Of a DNA stretch of 64,000 nucleotides, positions 6,454-14,965 are shown one piece after another. How positions within the stretch are numbered: position 1 is the first letter of the stretch; each line of letters opens with the position of its first letter. A program made the translations under genes and the position numbers. Below the pieces are notes generated by a model that saw only the letters and a program-made list of their open reading frames with translations, was not told the origin of the DNA and did no database searches. Source of the DNA: Scleromatobacter sp045810285 (GTDB lineage: Bacteria > Pseudomonadota > Gammaproteobacteria > Burkholderiales > Burkholderiaceae_C); the NCBI GenBank assembly GCA_045810285.1, contig JBJMWE010000110.1, positions 33,424-97,423 on the forward strand, given 5' to 3'.

Positions 6454-9087
6454 TCAGGCGCGTTCCTGCACCCAGCCCTGCACGCTGGCGAGCGCGCCGG
6501 CCAGCTTGGAGGCGTCGGTGCCGCCGGCCATGGCCATGTCCGGCTTGCCGCCACCCTTGCCGCCGACCTGCTGCGCCACGAAGTTGACGAGCTCGCCGGC
6601 CTTGATGCGGCCGATCGAATCGGCGGTGACGCCGGCCGCGATCTGCACCTTGTCGCCGTCGACGGCGGCCAGCACGATGGCCGCGGTCTTGAGCTTGTCC
6701 TTCAGCTTGTCCATCGTGTCGCGCAGCGTCTTGGCATCGGCGCCATCGAGCTTGGCGGCCAGCACCTTCAGGCCCTTGACGTCCACGGCCTGGGCGACGA
6801 GCTCGTCGCCTTGCGCGGAGGCCAGCTTGCCCTTGAGCTTCTCGATCTCCTTCTCGAGCGCCTTCACGTGATCGAGCACCGCACCCAGGCGGGCGGGGAT
6901 CTCGTCGGGCTGGGCCTTCAGCGTGGCGCCGACCTTGTCGACGGTGTCCTCCAGCGACTGCAGGTAGGCCAGCGCGTTGTCGCCCGTGACGGCCTCGATG
7001 CGGCGGATGCCCGCCGCCACGCCGCTCTCTGCGACGACCTTGAACACGCCGATGTCGCCTGTGCGCTCGACGTGCGTGCCGCCGCACAGTTCCTTGCTGG
7101 AGCCGATGGTGAGCACGCGCACCTCGTCGCCGTACTTCTCGCCGAACAGCATCATCGCGCCCGACTTCTGCGCGTCGTCGATGGCCATCACCTGCGCGTT
7201 GGCGGCGGCGTTGGCCAGCACCTCGGCGTTGACGATCTCCTCGACCTTGCGGATCTGCTCCGCCGTCATCGGGCCGGTGTGCGCGAAGTCGAAACGCGTG
7301 CGATCGGCGTTCACCAGCGAGCCCTTCTGCTGCACGTGCGCGCCGAGAACCTCGCGCAGCGCCTTGTGCATCAGGTGGGTGGCGCTGTGGTTGCGCACGG
7401 TCTTCGCGCGGCGCTCGACGTCGACCTTCGCGACGAACGTATCGCCGACGGTGATGCGGCCTTCGACGATGCGGCCGTGGTGGCCGAACACGTCGGCCTG
7501 GATCTTGATGGTGTCCTCGACCAGCATGCGCGTCGTGGCGTTGCGCAGCTCGCCGGTATCGCCCACCTGGCCGCCGCTCTCGGCGTAGAACGGGGTCTGG
7601 TCCAGCACCACGACGGCGTCGTCGCCGGCCGTGGCGGAGTTCACCGGGTTGCCGTCGACGTAGACGCCCACCACCTTCACCGTCTCGACGACGAGGTGCT
7701 CGTAGCCCTGGAACCGGGTCGGCGCGCCGCTCCAGGCCAGGCCCTGGGCCATCTTGAACTTGCCGGCCTGGCGGCCGCGTTCCTTCTGTTCCTCGAGCAG
7801 GCGGTTGAAGCCCGCCTCGTCGACGGTCACGCCGCGCTCGCGGCACACGTCGCCCGTCAGGTCGACCGGGAAGCCGAACGTGTCGTGCAGCTTGAACGCC
7901 GTCTCGCCGTCGATCTGCTTCGCACCGCCGGCCAGCGCCGATTCCAGCAGCTCCATGCCGGTGGCGATGGTCTTGAAGAAGCGTTCCTCTTCCTGCTGCA
8001 GCACTTCGGTGACGCGCGCCTGCGCCGCACGCAGCTCCGGATACGCCTCGCCCATCTCGGCGGCCAGCGCGGCCACCAGCTTGTGGAAGAACGGGGTGCG
8101 CGCGCCCAGCTTGTAGCCGTGGCGGATGGCGCGGCGCGCGATGCGGCGCAGCACGTAGCCGCGGCCCGCGTTGCCGGGGATCACGCCGTCGAGGACGGTG
8201 AACGAGCAGGCCCGGATGTGGTCGGCGATGACCTTGAGCGACGGCGAATCCTTGTCGCAGTCGCCGCCGTTGGGCGTGGCGTCGTCCACGGCCTTCCTGG
8301 CGGCCGCCAGCAGGTTCACGAACAGGTCGATCTCGTAGTTCGAGTGCACGTGCTGCAGCACGGCGGCCAGGCGTTCCAGGCCCATGCCGGTGTCCACGCT
8401 CGGCTTGGGCAGCCTGTGCATCACGCCGTCTTCCGTGCGGTTGAACTGCATGAAGACGTTGTTCCAGATCTCGATGTAGCGGTCGCCGTCCTCGTCGGGC
8501 GAGCCCGGCGGGCCGCCGGGGATCTCCTCGCCGTGGTCGTAGAAGATCTCCGTGCACGGGCCGCAGGGGCCGGTGTCGCCCATCATCCAGAAGTTGTCCG
8601 ACGCGTAGCGCGCGCCCTTGTTGTCGCCGATGCGAACGATGCGCTCGGCGGGCACGCCCACCGTCTTGTGCCAGATGTCGTAGGCCTCGTCGTCTTCCGC
8701 GTAGACCGTCACCCACAGCTTGTCGGTAGGCAGCTTGAAGTGCACCGTGAGCAGTTCCCACGCGTAGCTGATGGCGTCCTGCTTGAAGTAGTCGCCGAAC
8801 GAGAAGTTGCCCAGCATCTCGAAGAACGTGTGGTGGCGCGCGGTGTAGCCCACGTTGTCGAGGTCGTTGTGCTTGCCGCCGGCGCGGATGCACTTCTGCG
8901 AGGTGGTGGCGCGCGTGTACGGGCGCTTGTCGAAGCCCAGGAACACGTCCTTGAACTGGTTCATGCCCGCATTGGTGAACAGCAGGGTCGGATCGTCGCC
9001 CGGCACCACCGGCGACGAGGCGACGATGGTGTGGCCCTTCGATTCGAAGAACTTCAGGAAGGTCGAACGGATTTCTGCGGCTTTCAT
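6454..9087 (-). CDS. alaS: Alanyl-tRNA synthetase
   Basis: The 877-residue enzyme charges tRNA-Ala. The class II catalytic core begins MKAAEIRSTFLKFFESKGH and includes TLLFTNAGMNQFKD. The editing domain, which removes misacylated Ser and Gly, carries the zinc-binding HSATHLMH and CGGTHVERTG motifs. The C-Ala domain with a coiled coil (KALEKEIEKLKGKL) and the glycine-rich KGGGKPDMAMAGGTD follows. Length matches the family. The start was placed at 9087; the frame is open further upstream but only as low-complexity, proline/arginine-rich sequence. It is divergent from the gene at 9296. Confidence 0.97.
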   Translation of the reverse strand: MKAAEIRSTFLKFFESKGHTIVASSPVVPGDDPTLLFTNAGMNQFKDVFLGFDKRPYTRATTSQKCIRAGGKHNDLDNVGYTARHHTFFEMLGNFSFGDYFKQDAISYAWELLTVHFKLPTDKLWVTVYAEDDEAYDIWHKTVGVPAERIVRIGDNKGARYASDNFWMMGDTGPCGPCTEIFYDHGEEIPGGPPGSPDEDGDRYIEIWNNVFMQFNRTEDGVMHRLPKPSVDTGMGLERLAAVLQHVHSNYEIDLFVNLLAAARKAVDDATPNGGDCDKDSPSLKVIADHIRACSFTVLDGVIPGNAGRGYVLRRIARRAIRHGYKLGARTPFFHKLVAALAAEMGEAYPELRAAQARVTEVLQQEEERFFKTIATGMELLESALAGGAKQIDGETAFKLHDTFGFPVDLTGDVCRERGVTVDEAGFNRLLEEQKERGRQAGKFKMAQGLAWSGAPTRFQGYEHLVVETVKVVGVYVDGNPVNSATAGDDAVVVLDQTPFYAESGGQVGDTGELRNATTRMLVEDTIKIQADVFGHHGRIVEGRITVGDTFVAKVDVERRAKTVRNHSATHLMHKALREVLGAHVQQKGSLVNADRTRFDFAHTGPMTAEQIRKVEEIVNAEVLANAAANAQVMAIDDAQKSGAMMLFGEKYGDEVRVLTIGSSKELCGGTHVERTGDIGVFKVVAESGVAAGIRRIEAVTGDNALAYLQSLEDTVDKVGATLKAQPDEIPARLGAVLDHVKALEKEIEKLKGKLASAQGDELVAQAVDVKGLKVLAAKLDGADAKTLRDTMDKLKDKLKTAAIVLAAVDGDKVQIAAGVTADSIGRIKAGELVNFVAQQVGGKGGGKPDMAMAGGTDASKLAGALASVQGWVQERA

Positions 9088-9295
9088 TCCGGCACTTTCT
9101 GGGGGCTCCGCCGGGGTTTCACCTGGGCGGACAGCAGGCGCACGACGAGGCCGCGCGGAACCTTCGATTATAGGAGGCGGGGTGGGCGCGCCCGCGGGCC
9201 GCGGGAATCGGTACAACGTCACCGTCCCCGGGGCATTCCTGCCTTGCCGCCGCGCGGCAGCGGTCCACAATGGGTCGATCCCCTTGCCGTCCGCC

Positions 9296-10171
9296 ATGCC
9301 CGACCTTCCGCCCGCGCCGCCACCTGCCGACCTGCCCGCCGACGCGCCGCCGTCGTCCGCCCCGTGGGTGAGCACCCAGACCGAGATGGAGACGGCCGCG
9401 CGAGCGCAGCGCACGCGCGTGTTCCGCGTGCGCATGCGCACGGGTCACCTGCGCGTGGCGGGCGTCACCTACTTCCACGCAGCGCAGGCCAGCACGAAGG
9501 ACAGCCGCGTCGAGCACCTCTACCGCGTGCAACTGAGCTGGCTGGCCGAATTCGATCCGCGCGACGGCAAGTCGCAGCGCTTTGCCGAACGCACGTCCAC
9601 CGGACGCCCGATCAACGCGCTGCAGTTCCGCGTGCTCGAGATGTCGACCGATGGCCGGCATGTCAGCGCCGCCCGCCTCGGCCCCAAGGGCCAGGTCCTG
9701 GCCGAGCCCGCCGGCCAGGGGATCATGAGCCTGCTGCGCGCGCTGCTGGTCGAGTGGGTGGCGGCGCAGCACCCCGACGCCACCGTGCTGACCGGCTCGC
9801 TCTACCAGGTCGACGTGCCCGGCGAGAAGGAGATGGAGCTGCGCGACGCCTTCTTCGCGCGCTCGGGCTTCACCGTGCGCCCCACCGCGGGCGGCGGCGG
9901 CAGCTTCTTCGCGCGCTCGATCCGCGAGCTCAAGACCACCTGGAACACCGACAAGGTGCAGGAGCTCACGGCCCCGCTGCTGGCCGAGGCCGCCTGCGCG
10001 CAGCTGGAGGCGCCGCTCCTGCGCCAGCAGGTCGACAAGCTGCAAGAGCAGGTGGTGGCGGTGCAGAAGGAGAAGAAGGCCGCGGAGACGCTGCAGCGCA
10101 TCTGGCTGGCCATCACCGTCATCGCGGTGGTGTTCGGGCTGATCTTCGGGATCCAGCCGCGGCTGGGGTGA
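9296..10171 (+). CDS. Uncharacterised C-terminally membrane-anchored protein
   Basis: This 291-residue protein is not recognised. After a Pro/Ala-rich N-terminus (1-35) comes a folded region of about 200 residues (RVFRVRMRTGHLRVAGVTYFHAA, then STGRPINALQFRVLEMS). A short coiled coil follows (LRQQVDKLQEQVVAVQKEKKAAE, about 246-268). A single hydrophobic helix at the very end (IWLAITVIAVVFGLIFGI) makes it a tail-anchored inner-membrane protein with its bulk in the cytoplasm. It is transcribed away from alaS and towards the MocR-type regulator. Confidence 0.75.
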   Translation: MPDLPPAPPPADLPADAPPSSAPWVSTQTEMETAARAQRTRVFRVRMRTGHLRVAGVTYFHAAQASTKDSRVEHLYRVQLSWLAEFDPRDGKSQRFAERTSTGRPINALQFRVLEMSTDGRHVSAARLGPKGQVLAEPAGQGIMSLLRALLVEWVAAQHPDATVLTGSLYQVDVPGEKEMELRDAFFARSGFTVRPTAGGGGSFFARSIRELKTTWNTDKVQELTAPLLAEAACAQLEAPLLRQQVDKLQEQVVAVQKEKKAAETLQRIWLAITVIAVVFGLIFGIQPRLG

Positions 10172-10185
10172 CACGGGCGGGGACG

Positions 10186-10216
10186 CATGGATCCTGCGAC
10201 TGCGCGCAGGATGACG
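10186..10216. repeat. Short palindromic hairpin between convergent genes
   Basis: ATCCTGCG (10191-10198) pairs perfectly with CGCAGGAT (10205-10212) over a 6-base loop, flanked by GG and GACGG. This resembles dispersed intergenic palindromes common in proteobacteria. There is no T-tract, so termination is uncertain. Confidence 0.5.
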
Positions 10217-10279
10217 GGCTTGTGGCACCACGCGCTCGCTCCGGCCGGCGGGCTCGTGGGGCCGGGCGCCAGGCGCGCC

Positions 10280-11677
10280 TCAGGCGCTCGCCAATTCCGC
10301 CTCGAGAAACGCTCCCAGCCGCGCATCGCCGGCGAATGCCACGTTGAACCGCATCCAGTCCGTCGGCTGCTGCGTCGCGGAGAACAGGTTGCCCGGGCCC
10401 AGCATGATGTCGTGCTGCGCGGCGCGGTTGGACAGCGCCACCGGATCGGGCAGCCGCGGATGCCGCGCCCACAGGAACATGCCGGCCTTGGGCTCGTGGA
10501 ACAGCGCGAAGCCGAGCGCCACGAGCCGCTGGCCGCAGGTCTCGTGCGCCTCGGCCAGGCGCGCGCGCAGGCTCTTCAGGTGCTTGCGCCAGCGGCCCTC
10601 GGTCAGCGCGCCCAGGATCAGGCGCTCGCTGAACGCGGAGGACGTCAGCCCCGAGATCATCTTCAGCTGCGCGAGGTCGTCGATCAGCGCGGGATGCGCG
10701 GCGATGTAGCCCACGCGCAGGTTGGGCGAGATCGTCTTCGAGTAGCTGCCGACATAGAGCACGCGCGCCAGCTGGTCGAGGCTGGCCAGCGAGGGGCGAG
10801 GGTCGGGGTCGAGGTCGACGTAGAGGTCGTTCTCGACGATCGTCAGGCCGTGGCGGTCGGCCAGCTGCAGCACGCGGTGCAGCTGCGCCAGCGTGGCGGT
10901 CGACGTCGTGGGGCTCTGCAGCCGCGGCTGCGTGAAGAACACGCGCGGATGGTGCGTGACGATGGCCTCCTCGAGCGCCGCGAGGTCGTAGCCGTGCGGC
11001 GTGCGCGGCACCGGGATCAGCCGCGCGCCGGCCACGCGCAGCGCGAACAGCTCGTTGGAGTAGCCGGGGTCGTCGACCAGCACCGCGTCGCCCGCGCGCA
11101 CGAGGCGGCGGATGGCGAGGTCCAGCGCGTGGCTGGAGCCGTGCGTCAGCAGCACCTGGTCGGGCTGCAGCGCGATCTCCTGCTCGGCCAGCGCGTCGCG
11201 GATCCATTCGCGCAGCGGGAGGTGGCCGCGCGGGTCGCCGTAGCCATCGAGCTCGACGTGCTCCGCCGCCAGCCCGCGCAGGCTGCGCCGGACGCCGTCC
11301 TCGAACAGCCACGACTGCGGCAGCCAGCCGCAGCCGGCCTTCACGGCCAGGTGGCGGTTCTCGAAGATGCTGCGCAGGTACCACTGTGCGTCGAAGCTGG
11401 CGGTCGACGCGAAGCCGGGCACGGCCGCGGTCTCGACCGGCGCGCGCCGGCGCACGAAGAAGCCCGAGTGCGGCCGCGACACCAGGTAGCCCTGCGCCAC
11501 CAGCCGGTCGTACGCCTCGACGACGGTGAACACGCTGACCTGGTGCGTCTTCGCGAAGTGCCGGATCGACGGGATCTTCGCGCCCGTGCGCAGGCTGCCG
11601 TCGACGATCAACCGGCGCAGGCCGTCGACGATCTGCGTGACCAGCGGCGTGGGGGAATCGGGTTGCAGCGTGAACAT
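10280..11677 (-). CDS. MocR/GabR-type regulator (GntR DNA-binding domain fused to a PLP aminotransferase-like domain)
   Basis: The 465-residue protein joins a GntR winged helix (about 8-78; IPSIRHFAKTHQVSVFTVVEAYDRL) to a fold-type I aminotransferase domain (about 100-465). The PLP-binding lysine is K314 in VGSYSKTISPNLRVGY. Regulators of this type usually control a neighbouring operon in response to PLP and an amine. Divergent gabT suggests that it senses GABA, like GabR of Bacillus. Its start codon lies only 6 bases from a repeat array that fills its leader, and no Shine-Dalgarno sequence is seen. GABA as the ligand is an inference. Confidence 0.88.
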   Translation of the reverse strand: MFTLQPDSPTPLVTQIVDGLRRLIVDGSLRTGAKIPSIRHFAKTHQVSVFTVVEAYDRLVAQGYLVSRPHSGFFVRRRAPVETAAVPGFASTASFDAQWYLRSIFENRHLAVKAGCGWLPQSWLFEDGVRRSLRGLAAEHVELDGYGDPRGHLPLREWIRDALAEQEIALQPDQVLLTHGSSHALDLAIRRLVRAGDAVLVDDPGYSNELFALRVAGARLIPVPRTPHGYDLAALEEAIVTHHPRVFFTQPRLQSPTTSTATLAQLHRVLQLADRHGLTIVENDLYVDLDPDPRPSLASLDQLARVLYVGSYSKTISPNLRVGYIAAHPALIDDLAQLKMISGLTSSAFSERLILGALTEGRWRKHLKSLRARLAEAHETCGQRLVALGFALFHEPKAGMFLWARHPRLPDPVALSNRAAQHDIMLGPGNLFSATQQPTDWMRFNVAFAGDARLGAFLEAELASA

Positions 11678-11683
11678 CGGCCA

Positions 11684-11810
11684 GTGTCAGGTCTTGAAAG
11701 TTGCGGTGTCAGGTCTTGAATCGTGCAGTGCGCAGCCGTGCGATCGAAAGGCGGAGGCCGATCACGCAACGATTCAAGACCTGACACCGCAACGATTCAA
11801 GACCTGACAC
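11684..11810. repeat. Array 2 of the short repeat family: two forward and two inverted copies
   Basis: Forward copies begin at 11684 and 11706, and inverted copies at 11766-11787 and 11789-11810. The shared core is GTGTCAGGTCTTGAA; the tail differs (AGTTGCG in the first, TCGTTGC-like in the others). A unique segment of about 39 bases separates the two arms. The array lies between the MocR-type regulator and the gabT promoter and occupies the regulator's 5' leader. Confidence 0.9.
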
Positions 11811-11813
11811 CGA

Positions 11814-11877
11814 CTGTATAGGGGCTGCGACCTGCACAGCTTGACGCTGTTGCGGGTCAACTGTACATGGCTGTACC
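11814..11877 (+). promoter_or_regulatory. gabT promoter with repeated CTGTA boxes, candidate MocR operator
   Basis: TTGACG (11841-11846) and TACATG (11864-11869), with a 17-base spacer, form a plausible sigma-70 promoter reading towards gabT. CTGTA occurs as direct repeats at 11814, 11861 and 11871, the latter two 10 bases apart and overlapping the -10 box. MocR-type proteins bind direct repeats near their own and target promoters, so this is the natural operator candidate. The assignment is inferred. Confidence 0.5.
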
Positions 11878-11975
11878 GGCCCGCCGGAACTAAAGTCATC
11901 GCATCCGATCTGGCGGGAGGCGCCCGATCGGTCCTGTCCCCGCATTGCGCTCCCCGCGAGCGCCGGAGTTACCCC

Positions 11976-13268
11976 ATGCAACGTGAAGCCCACCTGAACA
12001 ACGCCGCCCTGATGGCCCGCCGCCGCGCCGCCCTGCCCTCGGGCCTGGGCCAGAGCTACGACATCGTGGCCGACCGCGCCGAGAACGCCGAGGTGTGGGA
12101 CGTCGAGGGCAAGCGCTACATCGACTTCGCCGGCGGCATCGCGGTGCTCAACACCGGCCATCGCCACCCGAAGATCGTCGCGGCCGTGAAGGCGCAGCTC
12201 GACAAGGTGCACCACACCTGCTTCCAGGTGCTGGCCTACGAGCCCTACATCGATCTGGCCGAGCGCCTGATCGCCAAGACCCCCGGCGACTTCGCCAAGA
12301 AGGCCTTCTTCCTGACCACCGGCGCCGAGGCCGTCGAGAACGCCGTCAAGATCGCGCGCTCGGCCACGAAGCGCTCGGCCGTCATCGCCTTCGGCGGCGG
12401 CTTCCACGGCCGCACGCTGCTGGGCATGGCGCTGACGGGCAAGGTCGCGCCGTACAAGGCCGGCTTCGGCCCGTTCCCGGCCGAGGTCTACCACGCCAAG
12501 TACCCCAACGCGCTGCACGGCGTCTCGGAAGCCGACGCGCTGGCCTCGATCGAGGGCATCTTCAAGTACGACGTCGAGCCCGAGCGCGTGGCTGCGATCA
12601 TCATCGAGCCGGTGCAGGGCGAAGGCGGCTTCTATGCGATCTCGCCGTCGTTCGCGCAGGCGCTGCGCGCGCTGTGCGACAGGCACGGCATCGTCTTCAT
12701 CGCCGACGAAGTGCAGAGCGGCGCGGGCCGCACCGGCACCTGGCTGGCCTGCGAACAGTGGGGCGTCGCGCCCGACATGATCACGATGGCCAAGTCGATG
12801 GCCGGCGGCTTCCCCATTTCGGCCGTCATCGGCAAGGCTTCGCTGATGGATGCCCCCGGCCCCGGCGGCCTGGGCGGCACCTACGCCGGCTCGCCGCTGG
12901 CCTGCGCCGCCGCGCTGGCCGTGCTGGACGTCTTCGAGGAGGAGAAGCTCCTCGACCGCTCGAAGGCGATCGGCGAGCGCCTGACGGCCGGCCTGAAGAA
13001 GATGGCCGTCGCCCACAAGGCGATCCAGGACGTGCGCGGCCTGGGCGCCATGGTGGCCATCGAGTTGTTCAAGGACGGCGACCTCGCCAAGCCGGATGCC
13101 GACCTCACCAAGCGCCTGTGCGCCGAGGCGGCCAGGCGCGGCCTGATCCTGCTGTCCTGCGGCTCGTACGCCAACGTGGTGCGCGTGCTGGTGCCGCTGA
13201 CGGCCAGCGACGCGCTGATCGACGAGGGCCTGGCCATCATGGCCGACAGCTTCAAGGCCGTCGCGTAA
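11976..13268 (+). CDS. gabT: 4-aminobutyrate-2-oxoglutarate aminotransferase
   Basis: The 430-residue class III PLP aminotransferase moves the amino group of GABA to 2-oxoglutarate, giving succinate semialdehyde and glutamate. Visible signatures include TTGAEAVENAVKIAR, the FHGRT loop, the PLP-contacting FIADEVQSGAGRTG and the Schiff-base lysine K273 in MAKSMAGGFP. I chose MQREAHLNN at 11976 because a GGAG site lies 6 bases upstream and the length matches the family; the frame is open further upstream. The next gene supplies the following step. Confidence 0.92.
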   Translation: MQREAHLNNAALMARRRAALPSGLGQSYDIVADRAENAEVWDVEGKRYIDFAGGIAVLNTGHRHPKIVAAVKAQLDKVHHTCFQVLAYEPYIDLAERLIAKTPGDFAKKAFFLTTGAEAVENAVKIARSATKRSAVIAFGGGFHGRTLLGMALTGKVAPYKAGFGPFPAEVYHAKYPNALHGVSEADALASIEGIFKYDVEPERVAAIIIEPVQGEGGFYAISPSFAQALRALCDRHGIVFIADEVQSGAGRTGTWLACEQWGVAPDMITMAKSMAGGFPISAVIGKASLMDAPGPGGLGGTYAGSPLACAAALAVLDVFEEEKLLDRSKAIGERLTAGLKKMAVAHKAIQDVRGLGAMVAIELFKDGDLAKPDADLTKRLCAEAARRGLILLSCGSYANVVRVLVPLTASDALIDEGLAIMADSFKAVA

Positions 13269-13316
13269 CGCCCCCGTCACGCGCTCGCGACGAGCGAGCG
13301 CCAACATCCCGCCAAG

Positions 13317-13366
13317 AGCCGCCTCCCGATGCCCTGACCCGGTGCCATCGCGGCGGCTTTTCCTTT
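13317..13366 (+). terminator. Rho-independent terminator after gabT
   Basis: AGCCGCC (13317-13323) pairs with GGCGGCT (13352-13358), with an inner stem CGATG/CATCG. A TTTTCCTTT tract follows. It would separate gabT from gabD transcription, at least in part. Confidence 0.7.
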
Positions 13367-13486
13367 CGTCGCCCACCCAGGCAAACCCCCGGCGACCGCG
13401 TGGCGGGCGTCCGGCCCGCAGCGGGTAGAGTTGCCACCATCACCGGCCATCCCGGGGCCGTCGCGCCCGGCCGCAGGAGCTTTTCC

Positions 13487-14965
13487 ATGGACATGAAGAC
13501 ATCCCCCATCGCCACGCTCAACGACGCGGGGCTGCTGAAGACGGACGCGCTGATCGGCGGCGAATGGGTCTCCGGCGCCGCGCGCTTCGACATCACCGAC
13601 CCGGCCACCGGCCTGAAGCTGGCCGACGTGCCCAACCTCGGCAGCACCGACACGCTGGCCGCCATCGCCGCCGCCGACAAGGCGTGGCCGGCCTGGCGCG
13701 CCAAGACGGCCAAGGAACGCCACGCGGTGATGATGAAGTGGTTCTCGCTGATCATCGCCAACGCCGACGATCTGGCGCGCATCCTCACCGCCGAACAGGG
13801 CAAGCCGCTGGCCGAAGCGCGCGGCGAGGTCGTCTACGGCGCGAGCTTCATCGAGTGGTTCGCCGAGGAAGCCAGGCGCGTCTACGGCGAGACGATCCCC
13901 ACCACCGACAACAACAAGCGCATCCTCGTCCTGAAGCAGGCCGTGGGCGTGTGCGCGGCCATCACGCCGTGGAACTTCCCCATCGCGATGATCACGCGCA
14001 AGGTGGCGCCCGCGCTGGCGGCCGGCTGCCCCGTGGTCATCAAGCCGGCGGAGCAGACGCCCCTGTCGGCGCTGGCGCTGGCCGAGCTCGCGCAGCGCGC
14101 CGGCATGCCCGCGGGCGTGCTCAACGTCGTCACCGCCGACGGCGCCAACTCGGTGCTGGTGGGCAAGGCGCTGTGCGAGAGCGACACGGTGCGCCACCTG
14201 TCGTTCACCGGCTCCACCGAGGTCGGCCGCATCCTCATGCGCCAGTGCGCGCCCACCATCAAGAAGCTGTCGCTGGAACTGGGCGGCAACGCGCCCTTCA
14301 TCGTGTTCGACGACGCCGACATCGATTCGGCCGTCGAGGGCGCGATGGTCTCCAAGTACCGCAACGCCGGCCAGACCTGCGTGTGCGCGAACCGCATGTA
14401 CGTGCAGGAAGGCGTGTACGACACCTTCATCGCGCGGCTGGCCGAGAAGGCGCGCGGCATCAAGGTGGGCAACGGCTTCGAGGCCGGCATCCACCAGGGA
14501 CCGCTGATCGACGGCAACGCCATCGCCAAGGTCGAGGCGCACATCTCGGACGCGCTGGCCAAGGGCGCACGCGTCGTCGTCGGCGGCGCGCGCATCGACG
14601 ACCGCTTCTTCACGCCCACGGTGCTGGCCGACGTGAACTCCGACATGCTGTGCACGAAGGAGGAGACCTTCGGACCGCTCGCGCCGGTGATGAAGTTCAA
14701 GACCGAGGCCGAGGCCATCGCGCTGGCCAACGCCACCGAGTTCGGCCTGGCCAGCTACTTCTACACGCGCGACGTCGGCCGCATCTTCCGCGTCGGCGAG
14801 GCGCTGGAATACGGCATGGTGGGCGTCAACACGGGGCTCATCTCGGTGGCCGAGGTGCCGTTCGGCGGCGTCAAGCAGTCCGGCCTGGGCCGCGAAGGCT
14901 CGCACCAGGGCATCGAGGATTACGTCGAGGTGAAATACCTCTGCCTGGGCGACATCGGCAAATGA
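13487..14965 (+). CDS. gabD: NAD(P)-dependent succinate-semialdehyde dehydrogenase
   Basis: The 492-residue aldehyde dehydrogenase oxidises succinate semialdehyde to succinate and completes the GABA shunt started by GabT. It has the cofactor-binding TPWNFPIAMITRK, FTGSTEVGR, the general base E264 in LELGGNAPF and the catalytic C298 in GQTCVCANR. The second cysteine, C300, forms the CVC pair typical of GabD-type enzymes. AGGAG lies upstream of the chosen ATG. The stop codon overlaps the start of the next gene (ATGA). Confidence 0.93.
   Translation: MDMKTSPIATLNDAGLLKTDALIGGEWVSGAARFDITDPATGLKLADVPNLGSTDTLAAIAAADKAWPAWRAKTAKERHAVMMKWFSLIIANADDLARILTAEQGKPLAEARGEVVYGASFIEWFAEEARRVYGETIPTTDNNKRILVLKQAVGVCAAITPWNFPIAMITRKVAPALAAGCPVVIKPAEQTPLSALALAELAQRAGMPAGVLNVVTADGANSVLVGKALCESDTVRHLSFTGSTEVGRILMRQCAPTIKKLSLELGGNAPFIVFDDADIDSAVEGAMVSKYRNAGQTCVCANRMYVQEGVYDTFIARLAEKARGIKVGNGFEAGIHQGPLIDGNAIAKVEAHISDALAKGARVVVGGARIDDRFFTPTVLADVNSDMLCTKEETFGPLAPVMKFKTEAEAIALANATEFGLASYFYTRDVGRIFRVGEALEYGMVGVNTGLISVAEVPFGGVKQSGLGREGSHQGIEDYVEVKYLCLGDIGK

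Noticed and set aside
6196..10347. Very long plus-strand open frame opposite alaS
   Set aside because: alaS on the minus strand is unmistakable. The opposite frame is an Ala/Arg/His/Val-rich mirror open because of high G+C.
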